A stretch of DNA of 64,000 nucleotides, taken from contig WBMZ01011561.1 in the NCBI GenBank assembly GCA_013400975.1, forward strand, positions 1 to 64,000, given 5' to 3'. The position numbers were made by a program, and so were the translations under genes. Origin of the DNA: Atrichornis clamosus (lineage: Eukaryota; Chordata; Aves; Passeriformes; Menuridae). The notes beneath the pieces are model-generated. The model saw only the letters and a program-made list of their open reading frames with translations, made no database searches and was not told the origin of the DNA. Below, piece after piece: positions 13,147 through 26,743 of this stretch (the first letter of the stretch is position 1; each line of letters begins with the position of its first letter).

Positions 13147-14052
13147 TTGCCATGTCCTCTAGTGAGATCTTAATTGTTGAAGTCATGGTTTGTTTTATGT
13201 GGGGTATAGCATACACAGTCTACCCAGACAGGTTTTCCCATGTGACTCATTGAGGTAAAAGCCTCCAACAGAGGCTACAGGAGAGAAAAGGTATGGAAAA
13301 GATCAAGAGATAATGAGAAAGTTAATTGAATTTTTTACTAGCTATAGGACCATTAGACATTTTACAGGAAATAATCCTAAAAGACTAATGGCTTGAATAG
13401 TGATTTCCCTGAGATACAGTGGAGACAATGAAAACCATTTCAGGTCTTGAAAAATAAATATTTTTCAACTGTTAGCCATTTGGAATGATTTTTTTTTTTT
13501 TTAAGAAAAGTTTGTAATTTTTGGAAAAATAAAAGCAGAGCAAACAAAGAGTTTTTATTTAGTGCTCAATTCCGCCAATTATTTTGAATCAAAAAGCATT
13601 TCTGCTAGTTCTAGTTTATGTATTCAAAATCTTTGTTTGTAAAGTACAAAAAACATAATTAACATACCAACAACAAAGTGTTTCTAGAATCTTTTATTCT
13701 TTTCATAATAGTAATTTCCATTGAGTATGTATCAATTTTTAAACTCTTGGCAGATACAAAATCCTTGCAGAGTAGAACTTCTAAGAAATTACTTTTCCTT
13801 TCAAATCAATACTTCCTCTATTCAATATGTAGCTGTAAACTATCAAATTGCTGAGACATTCTTTGATAAATTTAGAGTGATAATTTAATTGAAACAGTAA
13901 CAGAAAGAAGGAAAAGGTCACAAGGTTGCAATTAGTTCTTTAGAAAAGATCTCTTCAGCTACTTGGAAAATATGCCACAGAAGGAGCCTGTATTAAACTA
14001 AAGTTTGTCATCTCATGTCAACCAGCTATTTCTCCTTATAATTTTTATTGTG
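13147..14052. other. Unique AT-rich noncoding stretch between two CR1 ends
   Basis: No gene is seen. A T-run lies at 13489-13502. The rest is unremarkable AT-rich DNA. Confidence 0.55.
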
Positions 14053-14243
14053 AAGGTGGTGGGGCAGGTTGCCCAGAGAAGCTGTGGATGCCCCATCCCT
14101 GGCAGTGTTCAAGGCCAGGTTGGATGGGGTTCTGAGAAACCTGGTCTAGTGGACCTGGGTGTCCCTGCCCATTGCAGGGGATTTGGAACCAGATGATCTT
14201 TTAAGTCCTTTCCAACCCAAACCATTCTATGATTCTACGATTC
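14053..14243 (+). mobile_element. CR1 LINE 3' end, about 190 bp, plus strand
   Basis: It begins at AAGGTGGTGGGGCAGGTTGC, runs through GCCCAGAGAAGCTGTGGATG and AAGGCCAGGTTGGATGGGGT, and ends in CCAAACCATTCTATGATTCT ACGATTC. It is one of the least diverged copies in the window. The open frame at 14005-14196 is made of this repeat and is not a gene. Confidence 0.93.
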
Positions 14244-17200
14244 AATTAATTTTTCCAGACACGTCCCCCTGCATTTTCTCCCTCATGTTTTGTGTATTTT
14301 CAACTTCATTAAAATTGAAAACTTATGCTAAATTTTAGCTCCTAATAATAGATGTTTTGATCTCAAAGATGCAGTCAAGCCAGAGAACAGTTTGTGTTAG
14401 GTTCAACAGAATCCCTGAGATCTGGTTACAGGCTCAAAGAGTCTAAATAGACAAAACAATTGTATTAATTTAAAGAAAATATTGCTCTTTTAACTTGTAA
14501 TAAATTATAATTTTTTTTAGTAATAATGCACTTGAATATTTTAATAAGAATCAGAGCTCTCCTGATCTAGGCAACATAGAGTAAATAAAACATGATTTTT
14601 GTTAGATAATTTATATTTTGGGTGTCTGATAAAACCCTTTAAAAGAAAGAAACAGGTAGGATAATATTGTATCTTAAAGTTTTAAAGAAAGGAGAATTTC
14701 AAGTATCTTTCCGAGAATCTGTGTTATGGTTTCCTGGTTGGTTTTTTTTTTTTTTTTCAATTTATATCATTGACAACAATGCAAAGATGTAGGCACAGAA
14801 ATGCATCACTTACACAGCACAAAAACTACGCTTTATTCTGACTGAAGTACATGTTCTTTCCACCTGACCTTAACCCTCTAAATGAAGTTATTCATTCCAG
14901 ATCTTATTTCAATTTGTTCTGATGAACATGGAATACACAGTTCCTTTTCAGACCAGTTCCAATCTGGATTTCTGTTTTATTTTTTCAGTTATGGATCTTC
15001 TCTGACTATGTCCTTTCAGACTGCCCTAGGGACTCAGTCAAGGGATTACTTTATAATGACTAGGGCTTCAGCATTTGGAGACCCCAATTTCAACCATGCT
15101 TTGTTTTTAAAGACTTTTAAATTTTATTTTATTTTTAATATACCTTCTAAACATTTTATATTTTCAGTCAGAAATAATCATAGTAAACTTGAGTTTTCTG
15201 CCTACCCTTATGAACACAGACAAAGAATACACACATCTGGACAGCCAAAAGCCAGGATATTTTGGCTTCTAGTAAATTGAACATGCTCAGAAATATTTCC
15301 TGACACTGAGGCTAAGTACCATGACTTGGCTCTCGATACAAGGAGCTGTGTAGAAACTGACTATGTGGAACCACTTTTAGAATATTTTGAGAGTTGAACT
15401 GTACCAGGGAACTGTATAGAAAGGCTGGCAAAATTCATGTCAAAGAACCTGTTAACAGCTTAATGACCCAGCAATACACTCCAGTGCCTAGGAACCTTCC
15501 TGAACCCAGAGGTTTTATCACTATGCACACTCTTTGTGCTGTTTTCATCTGAAAATTGGTTCAGGCACATTGCTGACACAGGTTTAAATTATTAGAAGCT
15601 TTAAGTATTTTTATTTCATTGTTTTAAACTGTACTTACAGCAAGGACATAATATTATAAATATGGATTTCATGTCTGTGCACAGGGTCAGAACAAAACTT
15701 TATGAACCACTCAAGCTCTGAAGCCAGGAATATGTGGCTCTATCTTAAATAATATTAAGGTTAAGAGAAAGAGTAACTGCTAAATCAACCTGTCCACTTC
15801 AGTCTCAGTGAGATGTTGGTATAGTTTCTGATGGCAGCACTTGGCTGGAAGACACATATTTGTTTTCAACAAATGCCATTTTTGAAAGAATTGTCCTTTG
15901 TTATAAATTGGAATAAAACAAGAAAATAAAATTGCGTTTCATCTTTGGAAGGGAAGAAAAAAAATTCATATTTCCAGCAGGGAAAACATGTTGTCAGTTT
16001 TGTCTTCTCTCTCCAGGATAAAGTAATTTTGGCTTACTGCTCTGTGTTTCACTTTTTGTGGGAGAAAGTTCAGGGTTGTTTTTTTTTTTTGTTTAGTTGG
16101 TTTGGGGCATTTTTTTTCTGTTTTGTTGGGTTTTTTTAATAATTAAAAATTCTTCTATTTCAGGGGTTTTTTTGCCTTTTGACATGGTATATTCTACTAG
16201 AAGAGTTGAATAGGAGCTTGAGTTTTCCCATCTCTGCAAAGTGACTGGATCCCAGATCAAGTTCATTCTTTTAGGCATTTAATATTCTGATCAGAAATTT
16301 AATAGATTTTTAGAACTTATCCACAAAAGTTTCTCGAAAGTGACTCTTCACTTTAACTCACTATACATGCATAAAAATGATAAATCAGAGTGACTCTCTT
16401 AAGGATATTTTTTTATTTTGTAATTTTTTGGTGGGTACTTGCTCTTCAGGACAAATCTTTTCAGTTCTAGCAGGAAATCCCTGACCAGGATAGCAGTAAT
16501 TGCATTGCCCAGGCACATTGAGTAGGGATTTCATTTCACACATCACAAACTATCCACACAACCTTGTCATAGCAATATTTCATACATATATTTTTCCCAG
16601 CAAAGTCTAATCTCCCTATCCTAGTTTCACAGTCCACTACTCTGAAACAAAGCTCAGTTAAATCTTAATAAAAAAGAAGTAAAATTAAAAAGATCAAAAG
16701 GTTCGGTGGTTTCTCTCAGGCCATCATCCCTGAACTTCATAAAAGTTTCTGCAACCTCTGCTGGACTACTTATTTGGTAGTCATCAGAAGAGGGTGTTGT
16801 TGATATAACGCATTCAAAGGGAAGGAAAATTAAGTGTAGGAAGACAAAGAGTACTTAGGATTATACAACTATTATGGAGTTTAATAAAATTTTATTTTTT
16901 ACTCACTGCTTTTGTAGGAGTTAAAGCTTTGAAATTCAAATTTATTTTTTTAATTGATACAAATTACTTCTAAATCAAAGGCAAGTAATTTTAGTGCTTT
17001 ATCTTGAACAGGTCTTGGATGGTTGCTCATTGTTCTCTATTGATTTTGTGCACCTGTTTTACCTCAAAAACATATTTTTCAGTCAGCAGTATGATGAGAA
17101 TAAAGGAAATTTCCATTTGTGCACATGATATTTCTCTAAGTGTATTCTGAAGGTCTTAGATCCCATTTTGAAGCACTTTCACAGGTCACTGTCAAAGTCA

Positions 17201-19770
17201 AAATACTTGTTGGTCCATTGACCTGTTATGGTGTGTGCTTCTGTATATTGCTTTTCACCTCTATCTCTCAGACAGGTGAATATAAGGTGAAATAATGTCC
17301 TCCTATTTGACATAGGGTCTCTATTTTTCAGAAAATTACTGTTCTCACAAAGTTATGTGATTGTTTGTTGTGGCTGAAATTCACTCTTGCCTGTAACATT
17401 ACTTTAAAAAAAAACCCTAAAACCCCTATAATAAACCAGTCCTCATCTGCAGTAAATTCATGAGTATGATAATTATTAGACCAATTGGCATCAAGATTTC
17501 AACACTCTGGATGCAAAGTTTGCATCAAATCAAAACAATTTGCACCAAGTAAAGATCTGCTCCTTTTCTGATGTGTTGAAAAGTAGCTTTAGATTGAATA
17601 TCTGATTACTAGAAAAAAAATGACAGGTGTTTGAAGATGTGCATAGACAGAGGAAAGTGGGTTTTGTTACAAAGTAGATGTTTTTCTCCTTTAGAATCAG
17701 AAATACAGAATACTAAGCACACCCTTTTCTCACAGGACCATTGGGAAGACCTGGACCAGAATAAATGTTCTCTCTTATGACTGTTTTAAATGCATTTCTT
17801 AGAAACTGCCATTTCATTGCAATTATTTTAAAAAGATCTTGACTCTTTCAACATGTTCTCTATTCTATTTATTCCTCTGAAGGGAACATTGCTGTTCAGG
17901 TAAGAGTCATTGAAACCCGATAACACAGGCATATCAATAACGTTAGCACGTGTGCTTTCACAGTGTAGAAAGCAACCTACTGTTTTCCTGCAAGTCACTC
18001 AACTTTCCTAATTTGGGGACAAATTTGGTGGGTTTAGTGAACTTGATTTGTTTATTTTTAAGTGTCTGAACCTTGGAGGGAGCTTCACAGGCATTTTGGC
18101 AGTTTTTTAAAAAAATCCTGAAAATTTTTGTTTGAGGAATATATTGCTTTCTATGCTTCAATGTACTGAGATAATATTTAGTGTCGCAGAGAGAATTAAT
18201 TTTTGATAAACAAAAAAAGAAAAAAGTTGCATATTTGGGTTTTTTTTCATAAATATATTCATGGTTTTGCCACAACTTGTGTTCTTCAAGATTATTTGAC
18301 AGGATGTTTCAATTTCCATGTCAGGAATGGCAGAGTACTATTGGGTGCTAGTTCAGTAGTTCAGCTCCTGTTGTGTGGAAGGAGATGTCTGTATCTTGAA
18401 ATGTGTGTGCTTTTGCATCTATATCTCCATTAAATAAGCACTGATATTTTTTTCTGACACAAAATCAGCCCTGCTTCTAACAAATTAAAGTATGCTTTCA
18501 TTGTAGCATATTTGTTTATGGTATCTAACAAGCTGCTCTGCCTAAGTGCCTGATACAGATGAAACCATTGCCTTCTGCTTGGCAAGTCAAACAAATGCCA
18601 CTATATGATTGTCAAGCACTGATAAAAACATACATAAAAATCTGTGTTCCTGGACTCCTCTCTTCAGTTCATCTGTTCCAATTCTCCAAGCAATGAAGAT
18701 GGAATTCTTCAATGGATTTCTAAGGTCTCAGTGGCTTTTTTCTGATGTCTGTCCATAGAGTCTGCCCTTGGCTAGAGTATTCCAGAGAAACAACAAACAC
18801 CCTGAGCTGGCTAATTAATGGAAATACAAAAAGCCTTCTGCCAGGGAATCAAATGTTGGCAAACAGGTCCCTTTACGCTCTTTCTGAGAAGGCTGGCAAG
18901 TGCAAGCTGTCTACGCATTTGGCTTGGGATAAAACACAACACTAGACATGGGCTCTTTCATTTTACTCTTTTTTCTTCTACGTAAAAGATTTGCAATAGC
19001 TTACATGGCTTAAATTGACTTCAAGGCAATTATGTAGGGTCCAGGCCAATATGGAATTCATTCTACACAATCATATGTTTCATATTAGGTTGTCATTCAC
19101 TTTGTTACTCCAGAATATAGCTCAGGAATGAGTCCGCCAAAGCCAGCAGAGTTACATTTTGCTTTAAAGTAGATAAAAAAGTGAGAAGATAATGAAGACT
19201 ATATTGTGAGGCTAAGAGGGAGAAAAAAAAAAGACCATAGAAGTTGAGTGGTAGGATTTCAAACCCACATTTTCTGCAGAAAAAAACAAGCCTCCATTTC
19301 CCTACAAGATAATATTTTAATATGGCTCTAAGATAACACTTGTTTTAAACCTGCAGCTCTGTCCCTTACAGTGAGAATCAGGAGAGCTCACATGAGTTTT
19401 TTGGACTTTTTAACCCACAGAATAGGAGAGACATATATCTTCACAATATAGTGCTGATTAGGTATGCAGAAAAAGGGTCAATTTTGCACATTTTTCTTTT
19501 TGCCAGTTATCCGCCATCTGTGATACTGAGGACTTTCTCTTTAAAGCACCTCATCTACCCTGCTCCACTCCTCAATATTAACTGACTTAAAATTTTCTCA
19601 GAGAAATATCTACCAGCACTGAAAGTTAGGGTAATTCCTTACATCCAGAAATGAAATGATGAGTCAGAATAAGAGAAAAATAGCCCATTTCAGCATAGCT
19701 GACATCCTAGATATCTGAATCTTTAACTGGCATATGGGATATGCTCCACTTTCATATATTGGATCCTGAT
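14244..19770. other. Unique AT-rich noncoding stretch, about 5.5 kb
   Basis: No gene and no recognisable transposon is seen. Items present are a T-run at 14742-14757, a T/G-rich tract at 16079-16138, and a 132-codon plus-strand open frame at 14882-15280. That frame has no recognisable domain, is rich in F, S and N as expected for AT-rich DNA, and lacks any promoter or splice evidence. Other frames (17958-18275 minus, 18203-18433 plus) are likewise unsupported. Confidence 0.5.
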
Positions 19771-20068
19771 TATCACAGAATCATAGAATGGTTTGGGTTG
19801 GAAGGGACCTTAAAGACCATTTAGTTCCAACCCCCTGCCATGGGCAGGGACACCTTCGCTAGATTGTTCAGAGCCTCATCCAGCCTGGCCTTGAACACTT
19901 CTAAGGATGGGGCATCACCATCCTTATAGTAAAGAATTTCTGCCTAATAGCTAATCTAAGTTTACCCTCCTTCACCTTAAGGCCACTCCCCCTTGTCCTA
20001 CCACTACATGCCCTTGTGAAAAGTCCCACTCCAGCCATCTTGTAAGCCCCCTTTAGGTACAGCAGACA
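19771..20068 (-). mobile_element. CR1 LINE 3' end, about 300 bp, minus strand
   Basis: The left edge is the reversed terminus TATCACAGAATCATAGAATG, followed by GTTTGGGTTGGAAGGGACCT and the CCTGCCATGGGCAGGGACAC block. It continues to the GCCCCCTTTAGGTAC block near 20060. It is a 5'-truncated, moderately diverged copy of the common avian CR1 type. No ORF2 frame of useful length survives. Confidence 0.93.
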
Positions 20069-20298
20069 TTTGTATCATAGCTTCTTCCATTTTAGGTGCT
20101 TATCTTCACCACATGGAGTCTGTCCTTTTTCTATTTGCATAAGACCTTTCAAAAGTCCTGGGTTTGACCACATGCAGCATGGAGAAATTTCTGATCTCAG
20201 TACCTTGTTCAGATGTGAAATCTGGTACAAATCCAAGTGCAACAGTACCACTATTTGTGCCCTAAGTCAGTCTGGCTCTGTTGCCCTAAGCATAAACC

Positions 20299-20450
20299 AT
20301 AGAATATTTGAAGCCAGAATGGACCCAAGGAAGGGTCGGAAGGGTTCATCGAGTCTGACTCCCTGCTCCTCACAGGACTACGTTAAACTAAACTATATGA
20401 CAAAGAGCATCATCCAGATGGCCCTTGATGTCACTTGACAGCCTCACCCT
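20299..20450 (-). mobile_element. Probable degraded CR1 3' end, minus strand
   Basis: About 150 bases resemble the reversed 3' end of another CR1 subfamily: ATAGAATATTTGAAGCC, then a block reading TGACTCCCTGCTCCTCACAG, then ATGACAAAGAGCATCATCCA. The same order occurs in CR1 copies with a GAGTCCAACTCCTGG... signature. Divergence is high. It lies only 230 bases from the CR1 at 19771 in the same orientation but belongs to a different subfamily, so it is a separate insertion. Confidence 0.55.
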
Positions 20451-23400
20451 CGCTGTTGCTTGCCAACGTAGAACTTTCTGTGTCCATCACTTAGAATATC
20501 AAATCATTACTTCCCTAGTCAAACAAAGCACAGAGCTCACATTATCTTAAAAAAGCACTACTCTCTCTTAAAATTCCATAGCCTTCCTGAATAGGATAGC
20601 TAGTTAAACCTACTATAATTGAAAATAGTTTCACTCTCATAATGACCAGTAAAAGTCAAAATAAATCCCAAGTATTGCATGTGGTTTTCAGTTCAGTTTA
20701 TTCAGAACCCATTTTAATTTTGTACACAAACACCATCTTCACTCTATATTTTATATTTGATCTCAAAGTACATTTTTTTTTGTCACATGGTGATTGTCAC
20801 CTACTGCTGTTGACAATCTGTAATGTAAATAAATTAGACTAGACCTTGGCAAATTATTTAGGCTTTCAGATGCATGTTCACAAAGAGTAGGCAGGCATTT
20901 GGAATAGATATTTTCTCTAAGTGACACAATATGCATGTGAAGCTATAAAATCAATACACCATTCACTGAAAAGCCGTTGATTTTCTGAGAAGTTTTGTTG
21001 GTTGCCTTTGCTTTAAAATGATTTTTTTATATAGCCCTAATTGATGACAGTCTTCTCTTTTGCGAAAACCATTAATTAAAATAGCATCACATTCAGAAAA
21101 ACTTGTATCTAAAATGGACAGTAGGACCATGTCCTTATAATGAAAACTTTGATTAATAAATAAAAGCAAAAAATAAAGTATTCTGCTTAAACATATGTGT
21201 GTCAGGCAGATGCACATAAAAGATGAGAACTTATATTTGTCTTTAAGCAAATAACCCAATCTCATGGGGCTTCATGGGATCAAGGGGTGCCATTTACAAC
21301 ACCAGTTATTAAAACTTACACACAGTCAGAACACAAAAAATAATTTTCTTTTATGGAAACTGTTACTCTCTTGCTTTGTGGCAGCATGTAGCTTGTTTAA
21401 ACCTTATTTCCAGTCTTCATATTCAGATTTCTCAGCTATGGAAGTGTTGTAAGTTTCCTAGCAGCTTGTTTTGGTAATTCTGGTTGGTCTGAAGTAAGGT
21501 TCTGGGAATACAGAACAATGGGAAGCACATTGCTGAGGACAGCTTCTCCCACAGTGCTTGCAAAGGAGGAATTAGCTACGGGCAGCACAAGCTGTTATGA
21601 CAGCTCAAGGGAGTTCTCTGCAAACTACAAGCCAATAAACTCGTGCTACTCTCTAAGATGCTTTAGGTCTCAGTTTTCTGGGGAAATGCTTCTTCCGTTC
21701 TGTGCTGCTGAGGGGGCAGGTGATGACAAATTCTTGAGAGAAGACTCTCCCCTCTGGAAATAATTTCCACCAGTAATGCAGCAAAACCTGAAGGCACAGA
21801 GGAAAAAAACCCAACATCTGTCCAGACATGCTTTTGCCTGAGGTAGATTAGTACAATATTTCAGTTTGTCCTTGGTTTCTGTTTGAGAATGTACCGTTAT
21901 ATTTATCCTTGCTTGGTAATACTCATAATAAAAACCTAGAGAAAGTTACTAAATTCAGCCAGGTATTGGTAAATAATTTAAAATATTGTGTCTATATTTC
22001 ATTTGTTAGAAATGAACTTGGATTATTAACAGTGAAGTGTGTTGTATTTATGCCATCAGAAACGGCTCACTTTTTTACATTGATGGAAACATGACCTAGA
22101 AAGACAGGAAAGGCTCAAATATATCTCAGCTGCTGCTTGCTCTCAGCTCCTTATGCCTAAACTAATGCTTTTGTTGTGAAGGCTGGAGATGAAGATGAAT
22201 TATTTGTAATTACTGAGTATCTAGCTTTGTGATTTTATGTTTCGTATTTTATAGTCGCTACTGTGAGGACATAAGAATTGATTCCCATGCACACCAGACC
22301 TGCAGTTTAGCACTTAGTATTAAAGCTGTGTGAAAGCAAAGGTGAAGATCACTTTTACATTCTACATTCTCCATACACTAAAAATAAAACAGCGCAATAA
22401 TTTAAAGAGGATAAAAGTTCAGTAAGAGAATAAAATGTTGGTGTGTTAGAGCTACAGGGAATTTTTTTAGTTAATGTCTGCTTGGAGTTATATTTCATTA
22501 AGCGTTGAGAATCCCTATACAGAAACTAGTCCCATTCTGTTTGCTGCTATGCAGAGATTAAATGCTTGAGGAGTACTGCTGTCCTGAGAAACCTGGATTT
22601 CAGACAAGGGATGGCAAGTGAGCAATATCGTCATCCCCAGTTTACAAAAGACACTAACTGAGTAAAGAGAGGTATATCCCCAGTGAGTGGACCACTGTAT
22701 TTTTGTAGGACCCCTCAGATGTTTCAGAGTTCACAGATGGGGAGCAGCACCTCAGTGCATATCATGTATTTAAGCACATCAAAAATCAGGCACTTTTATG
22801 ATTCCCACTCATTTAAATGGATTTTAAGCCGTCTGCATGCTTAAGTGCTTTTCTAGGTCAGAAACCTCTCTGCTTTTTGTCATCTAAGTTGTAATGCTCT
22901 CTGTATTAGCACCATTCCTGTGCCTCAGGCAATCTGGTATTTGCAGTCCTTCCCTTCCAGAAAAGAGGAAGGATGATATATGCAGGTCAACTATCCCTTG
23001 CAAATAACTTATTTTCCTTTTTGTATTCAGTAATTAAATCACAGTGTCAAAAAATAAACATATTTCAAAAGAGTGGACAAATATATCTACCCGCTTAAAC
23101 CTTATAGTCCTTTGGAACAGGAAGGTACTTCGGTCTCCTTGACCATTCTCTATCTTTCATCTACTTTACCCTTCAAAAGTTTTCTCAGTTTTTTGGCTTT
23201 TTTTTTTTTTTTTTTGATCTGATATATTTCTAAGAACTGGATCATTCCCAATAGTGCCATTTATGCTGGAGTACTGCAGACTAAGTAGGGTTAAAAGCAG
23301 CTTGGTCTGCTACAAGTTTTCATCAATTCTTTAGTGCTTGTTCAACAATAGCTACTGTGAGCCTCCCTTATCCCTTCCACCTGCAAAACTTTAAGATAAA

Positions 23401-23547
23401 TCCAAATACTAGATGGCAGTACATGTGAGGGGTAGTGTGTGGCCCAACAACCACATCTGATCCATGACCAATGACAGATCTTCAGAGATCTCCATCTCAG
23501 AAGATATCCAAAACTCAGCTGTACAACAGTCCCAGGCAATCTGCACT
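20451..23547. other. Unique noncoding stretch, about 3.1 kb
   Basis: No gene can be supported. A patch at about 21500-21780 is less AT-rich and holds an 81-codon open frame (21518-21763) without recognisable domain. A T-run of 18 lies at 23198-23215. No interspersed repeat was recognised. Confidence 0.5.
23198..23215. repeat. T18 homopolymer
   Basis: Eighteen T bases follow TTTTCTCAGTTTTTTGGC. No element body that could own it as a tail was recognised on either side. Confidence 0.8.
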
Positions 23548-23720
23548 ATCATAGAATCATAGAAGGGTTTGTGTCGGAAGAGACCTTAAAGATCATCCAG
23601 TTCCAACCCCCTTGTCAACCCATCTTCCATTAGACCAGGTTTCTCAAAGCCCCATCCAACCTGGCCTTGAACACCTGCAGGGATGGGGCGTCTGCAGCTT
23701 CTCTAGGCAACCTATTCTAT
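23548..23720 (-). mobile_element. CR1 LINE 3' end, minus strand
   Basis: It starts with the reversed terminus ATCATAGAATCATAGAAGGG and contains GACCTTAAAGATCATCCAGT and GCCCCATCCAACCTGGCCTT. It ends abruptly within the CAACCTATTC block at about 23720. The break coincides with the start of a plus-strand CR1 piece. Confidence 0.92.
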
Positions 23721-23790
23721 CTGAACCTGCTTGAGCAGTGAGGTTGGACTAGATGATCTCAAGAGATTTAATCCATTTCAATAATTTTTG
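23721..23790 (+). mobile_element. CR1 LINE 3' end, about 70 bp, plus strand
   Basis: Immediately after the minus-strand copy, the sequence reads CCTGCTTGAGCAGTGAGGTT GGACTAGATGATCTCAAGAG and then TTTCAATAATTTTTGAT. This is the plus-oriented 3' end of a CR1, from a different subfamily type (the GCTTGAGCAGGGGG form) than its neighbour. Both pieces keep their 3' parts and point outward, so this is not the usual 5' inversion of a single LINE insertion. Confidence 0.78.
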
Positions 23791-26638
23791 ATTAATAATT
23801 AGCACATTTAAGTAATATTTTTTCATGGTCATGCATATTCACAGTTTAAGCAGTCAGACTTACTATGTATGTGAGGAATAGCATTACTTCATATCATCCA
23901 TAACTGGTAACACAAACTCTTTTACATCTGTTAGCTTTCAAACTAAAGCATAGTAATCTGACTAACTAAACCAGTTCAAAAGAACAGAAAGAAATATTCC
24001 TGGCAACATTAAGGTTAAAAATTTTAATCATTTCCACATGAGCAAGGACCTCTGGCTATACTATCCACATCTTCAAAGTACTGCTGAAAGAACAGGGCTA
24101 CAACCGTTGAAGTTGGGTGTAGAAATGACACAACACCACCTCTCCCTGGGTAATGTAACTCTGTTAATGATCAAAAATTAAATATAGGGGAGGTAGGGTT
24201 TTTAATTCGGAAACTTCTTTCTGCTTGCAGGATTTGGTTTTCAATCAGCGATCTGTTCCTTCCAGAGAGAGGGAGTGAAAAAGAAGTGAATTGCTTGTAC
24301 TTTGCTTAACTAGGATAGAACACTGAATTCCAATATCTTGTTTCACATATAAGCAGATTGCACTCAGCTAAAATTTCTCTATCAGACAGTCTTTGATCTT
24401 ACTATTCAGGTACTAAAATGTGTCACTGACTTGGATTAAAATATCTGTAGCGTTTTCAAAACCAGCCTATGAGAAATTAGGAAAGAGATCTGTCAAAATG
24501 AAAGTATCACTGCCTGTTCTGCTACTGTCTTTTACACTGAATACAAATGACAAAATCACCTTAAACCAGTTTCCCTCCGTGCAAATTTCTAATGACACTG
24601 CAGCGAAGTAATGGCATTTTAAAGCCTTTTTGATGAATTCAAAATCAGTCATTAATATTACAGAACCTGTCCCTCTATTTGCTAAAGCAATACTGATCTT
24701 TCACAGAGGCTGCAGTGTTAAAATTGATATAATTGTTGACTGACAAACAAAAATGCTTTCCAAAGATTAAGAGGTCTTTTTAAAGTAAACCTTTTTTATT
24801 TGTTTGCTAAAATCTCACTTTTTTAAGGTACTCTAGGGCACAATAAACTGCAAGTTGATAAATATATGTGACATACTAGAGAAAGAATCAACCCTAACTC
24901 TCTGCTGATTCTTGCTGAATATATTTCCTCACTCTGACAAATGTGCTTTTATCCTTAGATGTTTTCACTTTCCAAATATTAAAGATCCTTAAAAAGTTCT
25001 CATTCCTTCTGCATGAAGAAGATGTCACCAGCATCTGACACCTTGTCTCTTTAAAGAATTGCTCAAAATAACAGCAGTTTCAGGAGGCAGGTTTCTGAGC
25101 ACCCAATATACCAGTGAGTGAAATGTTTGCCAAGGAGAGTAGAATCACGTTGATTTTTGAGATTAAGTACAAAGAAGCCAGAGGGTCCATGATTAATTGT
25201 TTCTTCTGAAAAGCAGACACAGGACTCCTAACTTGTTCTTAGCAAATTAATCTCCTCCAATTACTTTTCTATATTTCAAGCATCCTATGTGTCCTAACCC
25301 AGATGGTCACTCTGGGTTTCTTTGGATGTTTTGGAAGGAAAGCAGCACTGTCAGGATAAAATTCACCTGACCTACTTTATGTGTCAAATGGAGATACCTG
25401 GAAAGGAGACATCATCCCAACTCTAATTTTAAAGAAATCACACTGGATTTCTAAGAAAGGTATGCTCATTTTGGAACTGGCATTTAAACTTGTGAGACCA
25501 GTGTATCAAAATAACACACTTGTTCCTGTGATTGTGGAGTTTATAAGGTTTTTTTGTGCTCTGCTGGTTAAAGCAAACAAGACAGATTAGTAAAAATCTC
25601 TTTTTTTTTTTAATTTTGCATCTGATTCTATAGCAATGTAACATTTCTCAATGTCTTTCTATTCTTTTGAAATTGTATGATAGATTTTTAATGTCAAAGA
25701 CAAAACTATCTTATTAAAGACCATAAACACTTATGTGTTAAACAGTTAACACAGAATCGGGTAAATTTGATAATACTCACATCAGTGACTCATTTAGCTT
25801 CATTTCTTGATGACATAATTTGATATCTGTAAACCTAAGGGCTTCCTTTCTTCTATCTTACTATTTTTCTTTTCAATCTATGATTAAAAAGTCCAATTAA
25901 TTAAACACTATATAAAAATATGTGATTAAAGATCTTATGTTGTCTTTGAGCCCTGAAATCTGTGGAAGATTACTCAGTTTGTATTAGCCTGGGAGTAGAA
26001 ATTGCAAGTGTCTTAATCTAGCTCCCCCCAAAAATATATTAATAAGCTAAATAATATTATGTGATGGTTGTATCAGATTAAATGTTCTTTACAAAAGTTG
26101 TTCTGAAAGCAGCTCTGATAGCCAAGAGAAAAAAATCAAACTGAAAATCCCTAACATATTTTAAAGATTCAAAATAATTTAAACCATATTTTTAAGACAG
26201 CCTCATTTTTTAAACATTGTGAGAAACTGGAAATGTATGTGCTGCTGTACTATATGGATTGTACAGGAAATTCAGGATTTTAGCACACTGACACAGGATC
26301 TTTTTTAAAAATAATAATTTGGAATGTATGGCAGGGTTTTTGAACAAGGAGAGAGAAAATACCAGAGATACAAAAAAAGTAAAGATTTTTCTGTACTGAA
26401 GCACATATAGTTTCTGGGAATTAACCTGGTTACTGAAATTTGTTTCACTAACACTGGTGCATGTCTGGAAATTGGTGAATATATATGAACTTCTGGGTGT
26501 CTCTTGGGGAGAGTAGAGGAAAGAGGTGTGGACAAACAGGAACACAGGACTTCTGTAATAAGTTGGGATAGGAATAACGCCGGAAATTTGGAGGATGATG
26601 CATGAATACCTTTAGTAATAACTATGATAGGTACATCG
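23791..26638. other. Unique AT-rich noncoding stretch, about 2.8 kb
   Basis: No gene or recognisable interspersed repeat is seen. Small frames at 24420-24611 and 25381-25590 on the plus strand, and their minus-strand counterparts, have no family resemblance or splice context. Confidence 0.55.
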
Positions 26639-26668
26639 TAGAATAGAATAGAATAGAATAGAATAGAA
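26639..26668. repeat. (GAATA)n microsatellite at a CR1 tail
   Basis: About six TAGAA units abut the 3' end of the minus-strand CR1 that follows. On the element's own strand this is a TTCTA repeat, which fits the short repeated 3' terminus that CR1 uses instead of poly-A. It probably grew from that tail. Confidence 0.85.
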
Positions 26669-26743
26669 AAAATATGACTATTCATTTCAAAGTGACCTAC
26701 AAAAATCCAGTCTAACTTCTTGACCACCTCAGGGCTGACCAAG

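Noticed and set aside
14882..15280. Plus-strand open frame of 132 codons in unique DNA
   Set aside because: Composition is that of AT-rich noncoding DNA. No domain, signal peptide, promoter or splice context was seen, and a frame this long is expected by chance in 64 kb on six frames.
17407..17430. Telomere-like words AAACCCTAAAACCCCTA
   Set aside because: Only about one CCCTAA-type unit occurs, with irregular spacing. It is not an interstitial telomere array.
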